A stretch of DNA of 64,000 bases. Source: Aquimarina macrocephali JAMB N27 (GTDB lineage Bacteria; Bacteroidota; Bacteroidia; Flavobacteriales; Flavobacteriaceae). The notes below the pieces were generated by a model, which was not told where the DNA came from, made no database searches, and saw only the letters and a program-made list of their open reading frames with translations. Positions 6,922 through 15,236 of this stretch are shown here, piece after piece; position 1 is the first letter of the stretch; each line of letters begins with the position of its first letter. The DNA is taken from the NCBI RefSeq assembly GCF_000520995.1, contig NZ_JACA01000034.1:1-64000 (forward strand), given 5' to 3'. The position numbers were made by a program, and so were the translations under genes.

Positions 6922-8313
6922 ATGGGAAAGAAACTAAGCGGAAAAGACCTAATTAAATTAGGCTTTCCAAAGAATAATAGTATTAATGTGACTTTAGGTC
7001 AGATTAATCGATATCAGAAGAGAGTAAAAAAAGAACACATATTAATTGAAGCCAAAAAAGTATTGCTTAATCCAGAAGCATACCATGGTGATGGTATCTG
7101 GGGAAAGATAGCAGAGAGTTTATTGAAACCAGTAGAGGTCAAAAAGCATGCATTGAAAACAACTCGATCTCCTTTTCAGATTTATGGTGAAAACGAAATT
7201 GATGAACAAGCAAAATATCAATTGTTTGATGCCTTAAAATTACCGGTTGCAGTTGCAGGAGCTTTAATGCCCGATGCACATACTGGATATGGTCTTCCTA
7301 TCGGAGGAGTATTGGCAACAAAGAATGCTGTGATTCCTTATGGAGTCGGAGTAGATATTGGATGTAGAATGTGTTTAACGATCTATCCTATAGCTATTTC
7401 TTACCTCAAAGGAAAAAAGCATCAGCTTGAGAATATACTTTCTGAACATACCAAGTTCGGAATGTATGAAACTCATAAGATAAAGCATGACCATGATATC
7501 TTCGAACGAGATGAATTTAAAACCATTCCGTTAGTCAAAAGATTGAAAGACAAAGCTTATAAGCAGTTAGGGACTTCGGGTGGTGGTAATCACTTTGTAG
7601 AATTTGGAGTAGTAACTATTACGGATACAGCGAATGAATGGGGGTTGAAGACTGGCGAATATTTAGGAGTGTTATCGCATAGCGGTTCAAGAGGGTTAGG
7701 GGCTAATATAGCCAAACACTATACTTATTTAGCTACTAAACAATGTCCGTTGCCAAAGCATGTACAACAATTGGCCTGGTTAGATTTAAACACTCACGAT
7801 GGCCAGGAATATTGGTTGGCTATGAATCTTGCTGGTGATTATGCACAAGCTTGTCACGATGATATTCATGCCAGAATAGGAAAGTTATTAGGATCAAAAC
7901 CAGTCACAAAAATAGAGAATCATCATAATTTTGCCTGGAAACAAGAAGTAAATGGAGAGGAGTGCATTGTGCATAGAAAAGGAGCTACACCGGCCGCCAA
8001 AGGTGAATTGGGAATCATTCCTGGATCTATGACAGCCCCAGGATACATCGTAAGAGGATTAGGAAACGAAGCAAGTTTACAATCTGCATCACATGGTGCT
8101 GGTCGCTTGCACTCTCGAAGAAAATGTAAAGAGAAATTTACAAAAAGTGAAATCAAAAAGCAGTTAAAAGCACATGATGTAACTCTTATAGGAGGAGAAA
8201 TTGATGAGGCACCAATGGCATACAAAAACATTGAAAAAGTAATGGCCAATCAACAAGAACTCGTAGAAATTCTTGGAACATTTACGCCAAAAATTGTTCG
8301 AATGGACAAATGA
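6922..8313 (+). CDS. rtcB: RtcB family RNA 3'-phosphate ligase
   Basis: This 463-aa protein has every RtcB hallmark. The metal-binding PDAHTGYGLPIGGV runs from Pro117. GVDIGCRM contains Asp145 and Cys148, GGGNHFVEF contains His224, and LSHSGSRGLG and HHNFAWKQ follow. His391 in SHGAGR is the residue guanylylated in the family. RtcB joins RNA ends with 2',3'-cyclic phosphate or 3'-phosphate to 5'-OH using GTP and Mn2+. The stop overlaps the prfH start (ATGA), so the two are translationally coupled. This pairing is known as the RtcB2-PrfH type, which repairs and rescues ribosomes cut in the 16S decoding centre. Confidence 0.95.
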   Translation: MGKKLSGKDLIKLGFPKNNSINVTLGQINRYQKRVKKEHILIEAKKVLLNPEAYHGDGIWGKIAESLLKPVEVKKHALKTTRSPFQIYGENEIDEQAKYQLFDALKLPVAVAGALMPDAHTGYGLPIGGVLATKNAVIPYGVGVDIGCRMCLTIYPIAISYLKGKKHQLENILSEHTKFGMYETHKIKHDHDIFERDEFKTIPLVKRLKDKAYKQLGTSGGGNHFVEFGVVTITDTANEWGLKTGEYLGVLSHSGSRGLGANIAKHYTYLATKQCPLPKHVQQLAWLDLNTHDGQEYWLAMNLAGDYAQACHDDIHARIGKLLGSKPVTKIENHHNFAWKQEVNGEECIVHRKGATPAAKGELGIIPGSMTAPGYIVRGLGNEASLQSASHGAGRLHSRRKCKEKFTKSEIKKQLKAHDVTLIGGEIDEAPMAYKNIEKVMANQQELVEILGTFTPKIVRMDK

Positions 8314-9023
8314 TAAAAAGTAAAAAAATGAATCAAAAGATTATACAAATAACAGCAGGAAGAGGCCCGGCAGAATGTTGCTGGGTCGTAGCCCAGGTGC
8401 TTAAGTATTTTTTGGATGACATACGACATACAGGAATAACCTATAGTATCATACAGAGAGTAAAAGGTATAGAAAACGGCACATTGCAATCTGCAACAAT
8501 AAAGCTGCAAGGCAATGAAGTAAACTCTTTGGTAAGCTCGTGGTTGGGCACTGTACAATGGATAGGCACCTCAACTTTTCGCAAATATCATAAACGAAAA
8601 AATTGGTTTGTAGGTATCTATGAATTAGATCTTAAGCCGATAGAAAAAATAGCAGAAAAAGATATTGCATTTCAAACCATGCGAAGTTCGGGGCCGGGAG
8701 GTCAGCATGTGAATAAGGTAAATTCTGCAGTTAGAGCAACACACAAGCTTACAGGTACAAGTGTAGTGGTAATGGATAGTCGTTCACAACATCAAAATAG
8801 AAAAATTGCTGTCGAACGATTAAAAACCAAAGTAGTTGAAGTGCAATTAGAACAATTAAAAAAATCGATATCAGACGAATGGGAAAATCACCTGAATGTT
8901 CAACGTGGTAATCCGATTAGAGTATTTAAAGGAACTGATTTCAAAAAGAAAAGAGAGACAAAAACCTTTAAAAACAAACGAAATCAATTAAAAAATGATT
9001 TATACAATCAATTAAAGAATTAG
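8310..9023 (+). CDS. prfH: peptide chain release factor-like protein PrfH
   Basis: This 237-aa protein has the GGQ motif at residues 130-132 (SSGPGGQHVNKVNSAV), which triggers peptidyl-tRNA hydrolysis. Its N-terminus, ITAGRGPAECCWVVAQVL, is diagnostic of PrfH and is not found in RF1/RF2. The stop-codon-reading domain of true release factors is absent. The ATG overlaps the rtcB stop; a second Met at 8328 is an alternative start. PrfH releases nascent chains from ribosomes with a cleaved decoding centre so that RtcB can reseal the rRNA. The C-terminus is Lys/Arg-rich, as expected for a ribosome-binding factor. Confidence 0.93.
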   Translation: MIKSKKMNQKIIQITAGRGPAECCWVVAQVLKYFLDDIRHTGITYSIIQRVKGIENGTLQSATIKLQGNEVNSLVSSWLGTVQWIGTSTFRKYHKRKNWFVGIYELDLKPIEKIAEKDIAFQTMRSSGPGGQHVNKVNSAVRATHKLTGTSVVVMDSRSQHQNRKIAVERLKTKVVEVQLEQLKKSISDEWENHLNVQRGNPIRVFKGTDFKKKRETKTFKNKRNQLKNDLYNQLKN

Positions 9024-9026
9024 AAA

Positions 9027-9560
9027 ATGAGTAATTTACTAGACAAATATTTATTTCAGGCATTAGACGCCTATCCTTATAACTTAGAGGAAGCCGTAGA
9101 GTCTTTGAACTATGCATTGTCTTATGATGAAAAAAATCCAATTGCATTAAGTCTTTTGGGTCAGATATATGCAGAAAATTTGAAGAATTATGAGGTTGCA
9201 AAAGAGTATTATCAGCAGGCTTTAGCAGAGGACATGTATGCATTGGATGTATATCCTAAGTATATCAATGTATTACTTTGGAATGAAGATTATGAAGAAG
9301 TCGAAAAACTAATCGACTTTGCTCTTACCGTAAAAGGAACAGATAAAGCAATGCTACATCTAAGAAAAGGGATCCTTTTTGAGCAAAAAAAGGACTATAA
9401 AAAAGCATTAAAATGTCTGAAGTTGGCAAAAGAGAATGCCTACAATAATCATTTCATCAATGATATAAAAGAAGAGGAAGAACGAATTAAAAATAAAATG
9501 CCAAAGAAGAAAAAATCTAAGGATAAGTCTTCTTCTAAAAAGTCAAAGAAGAAATCATAA
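9027..9560 (+). CDS. TPR-repeat protein with lysine-rich tail
   Basis: This 177-aa cytosolic protein has about three tetratricopeptide repeats, for example NPIALSLLGQIYAENLKNYE, VAKEYYQQALAED and KAMLHLRKGILFEQKKDYKK. The last 25 residues are almost only Lys and Ser (from KNKMPKKKK), a tail suited to binding RNA or ribosomes. It starts 3 nt after the prfH stop, so it belongs to the rtcB-prfH operon. TPRs mediate protein contacts; it could be an adaptor in ribosome repair. That role is inference from the operon and the basic tail. Confidence 0.85.
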   Translation: MSNLLDKYLFQALDAYPYNLEEAVESLNYALSYDEKNPIALSLLGQIYAENLKNYEVAKEYYQQALAEDMYALDVYPKYINVLLWNEDYEEVEKLIDFALTVKGTDKAMLHLRKGILFEQKKDYKKALKCLKLAKENAYNNHFINDIKEEEERIKNKMPKKKKSKDKSSSKKSKKKS

Positions 9561-9596
9561 AATTTGTCATTCCAGCCTTCGCTGGAATGGCAAATT
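9561..9596. repeat. stem-loop between the TPR and exonuclease genes
   Basis: CATTCCAGC (9568-9576) and GCTGGAATG (9581-9589) form a perfect 9-bp stem with a CTTC loop. AATTTG and CAAATT extend it outward after one mismatch. There is no T run, so it is more likely a REP-type repeat or an mRNA-stability element inside the operon than a terminator. Confidence 0.6.
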
Positions 9597-9600
9597 AAAA

Positions 9601-10152
9601 ATGAAAAAAATGAAAACAACAAATACAATTATAATCATAGACCTAGAAGCTACCTGCTGGAATGGAGCTATTCCTGCAAGTCAGGTCAATGAAATCATAG
9701 AAATAGGAATCTGCCTTTTGGATACTCAAACGGGAAGCATTTCTAAAAATAAAGGAATACTAATTAAACCCGAACAATCAGAAGTAAGTCCTTTTTGCAC
9801 AGAACTCACTACAATTACTCAAGAGCTATTGGACAAAGAAGGAATTTCTTTTGAAGCTGCCTGCAAAATGCTAAAAACTCAATACAATGGTCATGAATAC
9901 ACCTGGGCAAGTTACGGGCAGTATGATCTAAATATGATGAAGAAGCAATGTGCCAACAGAGGGATGGAGTACCCTTTATCACAAAATCATATTAATGTGA
10001 AAAAACTTTTTTCTGAGACCAAAGGATTAAGAAGAAAGGTTGGGATGAAAGGTGCATTAGGAATTTTAGAAATCCCTCTGGAAGGAACTCATCACAGAGG
10101 AGTTGATGATGCCAAAAACATTGCTAAAATCTTACATTGGTGTATTCGATAA
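9601..10152 (+). CDS. DEDDh 3'-5' exonuclease (KapD-like)
   Basis: This 183-aa protein has the DEDDh exonuclease motifs: ExoI IIDLEATCW (Asp-x-Glu), ExoII WASYGQYDLNMM, and ExoIII HHRGVDDAKNI (His...Asp). It is the length of a stand-alone exonuclease domain, close to the KapD/Eri1-like group that acts on structured RNA 3' ends. It follows the RNA-repair genes after a 40-nt gap containing a stem-loop, so it may trim RNA ends in the same process. An independent role is possible. Both M1 and M4 could serve as start. Confidence 0.88.
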   Translation: MKKMKTTNTIIIIDLEATCWNGAIPASQVNEIIEIGICLLDTQTGSISKNKGILIKPEQSEVSPFCTELTTITQELLDKEGISFEAACKMLKTQYNGHEYTWASYGQYDLNMMKKQCANRGMEYPLSQNHINVKKLFSETKGLRRKVGMKGALGILEIPLEGTHHRGVDDAKNIAKILHWCIR

Positions 10153-10166
10153 TATAATAATTTAGT

Positions 10167-10174
10167 TAATTTTG
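10167..10174 (+). promoter_or_regulatory. candidate -7 promoter element for cobQ
   Basis: TAATTTTG matches TAnnTTTG exactly and lies 26 nt before the cobQ ATG. I see no well-spaced TTG upstream, so support is from the -7 box only. Transcription would start near 10181. Confidence 0.35.
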
Positions 10175-10199
10175 AAACCAATTCATTTCACAAATAAGA

Positions 10200-11663
10200 A
10201 TGACAAAATTACGGCCTATTATGTTTGTAGGAACAGGATCAGATGTTGGGAAGAGCATTCTTGTTACCGGTATTTGTAGACTCCTGAAACAAAAAGGATA
10301 TGCTCCCGCTCCATTTAAGGCGCAAAACATGTCACTTAATAGTTTTGTAACTCCAGATGGGTTAGAAATAGGGAGAGCGCAAGCTGTACAGGCCGAAGCA
10401 TGCAAAATTGATTGCACTACAGACATGAATCCGATCTTATTAAAACCTTCTGGGGCTAATAAGTCCCAAATCGTTTTGCATGGCAAACCTATTGGTGATC
10501 AAACTATTAAAGAGTACTTCTTAGGAAATAATAAACAACAACTTTTTGAAGAAGCCAAAACCGCATTTCTTCGACTTCAGGAAAAATATAATCCTATTGT
10601 TTTAGAGGGAGCAGGAAGCATCAGTGAACTTAATCTAAAACATCGGGATATTGTAAACATGCGTATGGCACAAGCAGCCGACGCAGATGTATACCTTATT
10701 GCCGATATTGATAAAGGAGGTGTTTTTGCAAGTGTGTATGGTTCAATAGCACTTCTGGAACCCTGGGAAAAGAAACTGGTAAAAGGAGTGATTATCAACA
10801 AATTCAGAGGAGATATTTCTTTATTTGAAGATGGAAAAAAGACATTAGAAAAACTAACCGGAATTCCTGTTTTAGGAGTTGTACCCTATGCCAGTGACAT
10901 TTATATTGAAGAAGAAGACTCTGTAGCCTTACAGAAAAAAGAGAAAACCATAGTGAATGGGCTAGTGAATATCGTAGTGGTCCTATTACCATACATTTCT
11001 AACTATACCGATTTTAATGTATTAGAAAAGGATTCTAGAACACATCTCTTTTATTCTAATGATCCCAAAAGCATATCTGAAGCTGATATTATTATACTTC
11101 CCGGTAGTAAAAACACCATTCAGGATCTTATATTTCTTAGAGAAAAAGGCATTGCTAAGGTGATATTAGAGGCTCACAAATCACAAAAAACCATTATTGG
11201 TATTTGTGGTGGATATCAGATGCTAGGAAAAGTGGTTGAAGATCCTCTGGGAGTCGAAAGTGATATTAAAACGCTTCCTGGGTTAGGTATTTTACCTATA
11301 AAAACTCAATTAACTTCAGAAAAGACTACTACGCAATGTAGCTTTACTTTTAAAGAATATCCAGAAACCATTTCGGGATATGAAATCCATATGGGAGAAA
11401 CTACGGTCGAAGATCATCAACCTTTAAATTATATAGATGGCCAACCAGAAGGATATATCCAGGAGAATTGCTGGGGTACGTATATTCATGGTATTTTGGA
11501 TCACTCTATCGTAATTGAAGATGTGTTGCAAAATTTTACCAATACCAAAACATCTTTTGATTATAAGGCCTATAAAGAAGAGAATTATGATAAGTTAGCT
11601 GCTTTATTAGAAAAAAACATTGATATAGACTCTATTATTTCTGAAATGCATACCATATTATGA
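10200..11663 (+). CDS. cobQ: cobyric acid synthase (CobQ/CbiP)
   Basis: This 487-aa protein amidates positions b, d, e and g of adenosylcobyrinic acid a,c-diamide using glutamine and ATP. The N-terminal dethiobiotin-synthetase-like P-loop domain starts with MFVGTGSDVGKSI and KAQNMSLNS. The C-terminal class I glutaminase-like domain has the nucleophile Cys in IGICGGYQMLG and the distal His in GTYIHGILDH. Length is normal for the family. It begins a tightly packed operon: its stop overlaps the start of cobD by 4 nt. Confidence 0.95.
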   Translation: MTKLRPIMFVGTGSDVGKSILVTGICRLLKQKGYAPAPFKAQNMSLNSFVTPDGLEIGRAQAVQAEACKIDCTTDMNPILLKPSGANKSQIVLHGKPIGDQTIKEYFLGNNKQQLFEEAKTAFLRLQEKYNPIVLEGAGSISELNLKHRDIVNMRMAQAADADVYLIADIDKGGVFASVYGSIALLEPWEKKLVKGVIINKFRGDISLFEDGKKTLEKLTGIPVLGVVPYASDIYIEEEDSVALQKKEKTIVNGLVNIVVVLLPYISNYTDFNVLEKDSRTHLFYSNDPKSISEADIIILPGSKNTIQDLIFLREKGIAKVILEAHKSQKTIIGICGGYQMLGKVVEDPLGVESDIKTLPGLGILPIKTQLTSEKTTTQCSFTFKEYPETISGYEIHMGETTVEDHQPLNYIDGQPEGYIQENCWGTYIHGILDHSIVIEDVLQNFTNTKTSFDYKAYKEENYDKLAALLEKNIDIDSIISEMHTIL

Positions 11664-12682
11664 TATACGGACACGGTGATGACGGCTATCGCTACGCAAT
11701 ACCATTTAAAGCAAATTTTAGTTCTAATATTTGGCATGATGGGACTTCAGAGCAGTTACTTTCATATCTTAGAGAGCAGCTACCTCTTATTGCTAATTAC
11801 CCAGCTCCTAATGCAGATGTATTAACGCAACAAATAGCAGATCATCATGGATTAAATTCATCACAAGTAGTAATAACTAATGGAGCTACAGAAGCTTTTT
11901 ATAGTATAACTCCTCTTTTTTCTGGTAAAAAAACAGCCATTGGTATTCCTACCTTTTCTGAGTATGAAGATGCTTGTTTAAGGAGTAACATGAAAATCAA
12001 GCACTTTGATCGTTCTGAAGTACTACATACTTCTTTTGAAGAAGATCTCGTATTTCTTTGTAATCCTAATAATCCTGATGGTTTTAGCAATACGGTTTTA
12101 GAAATAGAGAAATTAATCGCTGATTTTCCTGATACAACATTTGTTGTCGATGAAGCCTATATTGATTTTACGGATAAGATCAAATCTTGTATCGAGCTTC
12201 TCGAAAAATTTGCCAATCTCATTATTATAAAATCACTAACCAAATTATTCTCGATACCAGGATTGAGGTTGGGGTATATTTTGTGTAGTACAGAAATAGG
12301 AGAAAAACTACAGCACTCTAAAATACCGTGGAGTGTCAATACCATGGCAATTGAAGCAGGAAAATACATATTTAAAAACTATAAAGCTTTATACCCGGAT
12401 ATGGCAACACTTCTAGAGTACAGCAATCAGTTACAACAACAAATCAATACATTAGATGGATTTACAGTTATCCCATCAGATACCAATTATTTTGTAGTAA
12501 AACTAGAAACACCAAGTGCTCCTCATCTTAAAGATTATTTAGCACATACCCATCAATTATTGATCAGAGATGCATCGAATTTCAGAGGTTTGGGCAGTCA
12601 TTACATTCGTATTGCCAGTCAGAACCCCGAGAAAAATGAATTATTAATTCGCGCTTTACAGCAATGGAGTACACAACAGTAG
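11660..12682 (+). CDS. cobD: threonine-phosphate decarboxylase-like PLP enzyme (CobD)
   Basis: This 340-aa fold-type I PLP enzyme belongs to the histidinol-phosphate aminotransferase-like group. The PLP Lys is in IIIKSLTKLFSIPGLRLGY, with NGATEAFY and FVVDEAYIDF as further cofactor contacts. The N-terminal YGHGDDGYRY and the short length match CobD/CobC proteins, which decarboxylate L-threonine-phosphate to the (R)-1-aminopropan-2-ol phosphate linker. It overlaps cobQ upstream (ATGA) and cbiB downstream by 19 nt, so it is translated with its pathway partners. An aminotransferase role is less likely given this context. Confidence 0.9.
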   Translation: MIYGHGDDGYRYAIPFKANFSSNIWHDGTSEQLLSYLREQLPLIANYPAPNADVLTQQIADHHGLNSSQVVITNGATEAFYSITPLFSGKKTAIGIPTFSEYEDACLRSNMKIKHFDRSEVLHTSFEEDLVFLCNPNNPDGFSNTVLEIEKLIADFPDTTFVVDEAYIDFTDKIKSCIELLEKFANLIIIKSLTKLFSIPGLRLGYILCSTEIGEKLQHSKIPWSVNTMAIEAGKYIFKNYKALYPDMATLLEYSNQLQQQINTLDGFTVIPSDTNYFVVKLETPSAPHLKDYLAHTHQLLIRDASNFRGLGSHYIRIASQNPEKNELLIRALQQWSTQQ

Positions 12683-13590
12683 TCATCCCCTTAGTGATTG
12701 GGTATATTCTCGATTTGATATTGGGAGATCCCAGGGGGCTTCCTCATCCTATACGATTATTCGGGAATAGTATTGCTTTTGGTGAAAAAAAACTAAACAC
12801 AAACCCTTTTGCTTTTATAAAGGGAATGGTACTTACCATTGGATTACTCGCAAGCACAATTGCATTTTTTTACTATACTCAAAAACTCATTTCTCCATAT
12901 ATCATTGCCTATTATACGTTCACCTCTATATTTGTGTTCTACGCCTTAGCAAATAAAAGTTTAATAGATGAAGGCCGAGCTGTTTTTACAGCTTTACAAG
13001 AAGGAATAGAGCAAGGTAGAAAACGACTATCATGGATTGTGGGTAGAGAAACAGATCAATTAAATCCACAACAAATAAAATCAGCGGTATTCGAAACATT
13101 ATCAGAGAATCTTAGTGATGGAGTTATTGCTCCTCTTTTCTACTATGCATTATTTGGGGTGGCCGGTGCTATGGGATATAAAATGATTAATACTCTTGAT
13201 TCTATGATTGGTTATAAAAATGAGAGGTATATAAATTTTGGAAAATTTGCTGCAAAACTAGACGATGTGGCTAACTATATCCCGGCTAGAATTACGGCAT
13301 TTCTAATGTTACTGGTAACTGGAAAACTTCATAAAATTCCTTTTGTAGTAAAATATGGCAAACAACATTCCAGTCCTAATGCCGGATATCCCGAAGCTGC
13401 GCTGGCCGCAATTCTGGATTGTAAATTTGGCGGACCTAATTATTATCACGGAAAACTAGTTGAAAAACCTTTTATAGGAACGAATGATCGAATCCTGAAA
13501 GATCAGGAAATAAAAACGGTAGCAAGGATCAATCAAAAAGTAACCTTTACATTTGTCCTTTTAATTTGTATGGTTTACTATTTTTTATAA
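12664..13590 (+). CDS. cbiB: adenosylcobinamide-phosphate synthase CbiB
   Basis: This 308-aa integral membrane protein attaches the aminopropanol (phosphate) arm to adenosylcobyric acid. It begins with the family signature ILDLILGDPRGLPHPIRLFG. It has the NLSDGVIAPLFYYALFG segment and the conserved GKQHSSPNAGYPEAALA stretch. Four or five hydrophobic helices are visible, for example near residues 45-95 and at the C-terminus. It overlaps cobD by 19 nt, and its stop overlaps the next ATG (TAATG). Confidence 0.95.
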   Translation: MEYTTVVIPLVIGYILDLILGDPRGLPHPIRLFGNSIAFGEKKLNTNPFAFIKGMVLTIGLLASTIAFFYYTQKLISPYIIAYYTFTSIFVFYALANKSLIDEGRAVFTALQEGIEQGRKRLSWIVGRETDQLNPQQIKSAVFETLSENLSDGVIAPLFYYALFGVAGAMGYKMINTLDSMIGYKNERYINFGKFAAKLDDVANYIPARITAFLMLLVTGKLHKIPFVVKYGKQHSSPNAGYPEAALAAILDCKFGGPNYYHGKLVEKPFIGTNDRILKDQEIKTVARINQKVTFTFVLLICMVYYFL

Positions 13591-14114
13591 TGCCCAAAAG
13601 ATATATCATTACCGGAGCACCGGGAACCGGAAAAACAAGTTTAATCCAGGCTTTACAAGCTAATGGATATCAGTGCTTTTCTGAAATTTCGAGAAAAATA
13701 ATACTTGAACAACAACAGATAAAAAGTAATAAAACTCCATGGGGAGATCTTCCTTTCTTTGCAAATTTAGTCTATCAAGAAACGATTAGAGAGCTACAGA
13801 TTCCTGTTGAAAAAAATATATTTGTAGATCGAGGACTGCCTGATATTATTGCCTATTTAAAAGCCAAATCTCATCCTATTCCAAAACACCTGTTGGACTT
13901 TCCGTTCAAAACACATTATGCGTCTACTGTATTTTTAATGTCTCCCTGGGAAGAAATCTATATCAACGATCCCCAACGTCCTCAATCTTATCAGGAAGCA
14001 TTACATATTCATCAATGTCTCGTACAAGTCTATCAAAACTTCAACTTTACAATAGAGGTAGTACCTAAAACAACTTTAACAAAACGTGTGGATTTTATCC
14101 AATCATTTATTTAA
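13590..14114 (+). CDS. P-loop AAA_28-type ATPase/kinase-like protein
   Basis: From the ATG overlapping the cbiB stop, the product is 174 aa. It starts with a Walker A motif, ITGAPGTGKTSLIQAL, and has IFVDRGLPDII as the next conserved acidic motif. The family resembles the kinase domain of NadR-type nucleoside kinases. It has no membrane segment. Being the last gene of cobQ-cobD-cbiB suggests a link to cobinamide handling. No CobU/CobP kinase is found in the window, so a replacement role is conceivable, but this is speculation; the family is also common outside cobalamin loci. Confidence 0.75.
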   Translation: MPKRYIITGAPGTGKTSLIQALQANGYQCFSEISRKIILEQQQIKSNKTPWGDLPFFANLVYQETIRELQIPVEKNIFVDRGLPDIIAYLKAKSHPIPKHLLDFPFKTHYASTVFLMSPWEEIYINDPQRPQSYQEALHIHQCLVQVYQNFNFTIEVVPKTTLTKRVDFIQSFI

Positions 14115-14140
14115 ACAAAAAAAGTATCTTCGCTGCTGAT

Positions 14141-14336
14141 TTACGGTTCTTTTGGAAACAAAAGATGAAAAGGGAATTTGGTGAAAATCCAAAACTGTTC
14201 CCGCAACTGTAATACATATCTAAAATTATGATCCATATGCCACTGTAGTACAACTATGGGAAGGTGATCATAATTGTGTAAAGTCAGGAGACCTGCCATA
14301 AATCAAAATATGATATTAACTCTCGGGTAAAGGGTT
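14141..14336 (+). promoter_or_regulatory. adenosylcobalamin riboswitch 1
   Basis: The conserved core is present in order: AGGGAATTTGGTGAAAATCC, CTGTTCCCGCAACTGTAA, GCCACTGT, ATGGGAAGG, and the B12-box-like AGTCAGGAGACCTGCC (14282-14297). A small hairpin with loop CTCGGG (14318-14336) follows, probably P13 that pairs with the L5 loop. The same arrangement occurs at 52365. It precedes the ferredoxin-like gene by about 80 nt and would shut off this gene and probably cobA and cbiX when cobalamin is plentiful. The expression platform (terminator or start sequestering) is not clear by eye. Confidence 0.93.
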
Positions 14337-14414
14337 GGTCTTGAATAGTTTTATGAATGCACATAAAGCACTCCTATTTTTGACTTCTCTTCCTGTTTTT
14401 AATTTCTTTTAATT

Positions 14415-15236
14415 ATGGGAAAAAATCTAAGTAAAGTAAACACCACCTTTCAATTTTGTGATGGAGGGTCTTGCAAAAAAGCAAAAGGTGAAATCGCTAT
14501 ACGCGAAGCCAGAGCATATCTTCGTAACAAAGGGCTTTGGGACGCTACTCATACTATTAAAACAAGATGTAATGGTCGATGCGAAGATGCACCAACCTGG
14601 ATCGTACAACCTGGTAATTTTTGGTATAAAAACCTGACTCCTGATAAAGCTGTTTCAATTCTAAAATCTCATTTAGAAGAAGATCAACCGGTAGAAGAAT
14701 ACTTATTATATAAAGAAGGATGGTCGGTCTTACTAACCGAAAATGAAAAAACCATTGCTCCTATTACTTTTAAAGATAAAACAGATACAGAATTGGGAGA
14801 AGCCTTAGTAGCCCGATCTTTTGCCTCTGATCAACACCTTTATCCTTTATTTAAGTACTTATTTCAAGAACCTAAACCTATTGCTGTGCAACAATACGAC
14901 ACAGCTGCAATTGAAATAAAATCGCCTCACCTGGTAGATTACACCGATGATTATGAAGTCAAAGTTACCGGAGAAGAGCTTCAGTTACAATTAACTATTG
15001 CCGGAATCCCAAAAGATATTTCTGATGAGATAGCCGATCGTAAAGTAAGTGTTGCAGAGGTGATCTGGCTTAAAAAATCTACTATCTTTACCAAGGCAAT
15101 ACGCTTGAAAAATAAAAAAGGAAAACACCTGGTAACATTTTGGATAAAAGAAGAGGATACAGTGACCTGGGAGCATATTCTTACTATTTACCTAGGGATG
15201 TCACCAAACCATATTAGAATCAGTGAAGAAGTCTAA
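14415..15236 (+). CDS. thioredoxin-like [2Fe-2S] ferredoxin domain protein
   Basis: This 273-aa protein is the first gene after a cobalamin riboswitch. The N-terminal ~95 residues look like a thioredoxin-fold 2Fe-2S ferredoxin, with four Cys at 15, 20, 52 and 56 (FCDGGSCKKAKGE and RCNGRCEDAPTW) and a WIVQPGNFWY section. Residues 100-273 have no domain that I recognise; they are rich in short strands. The next gene overlaps its end by 14 nt. The position suggests electron transfer in corrin synthesis or cobalamin reduction, but the specific reaction is unknown. Confidence 0.8.
   Translation: MGKNLSKVNTTFQFCDGGSCKKAKGEIAIREARAYLRNKGLWDATHTIKTRCNGRCEDAPTWIVQPGNFWYKNLTPDKAVSILKSHLEEDQPVEEYLLYKEGWSVLLTENEKTIAPITFKDKTDTELGEALVARSFASDQHLYPLFKYLFQEPKPIAVQQYDTAAIEIKSPHLVDYTDDYEVKVTGEELQLQLTIAGIPKDISDEIADRKVSVAEVIWLKKSTIFTKAIRLKNKKGKHLVTFWIKEEDTVTWEHILTIYLGMSPNHIRISEEV

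Noticed and set aside
7923..8558. Two minus-strand ORFs of 108 and 102 aa
   Set aside because: Both are antisense to rtcB and prfH, which are certain genes.
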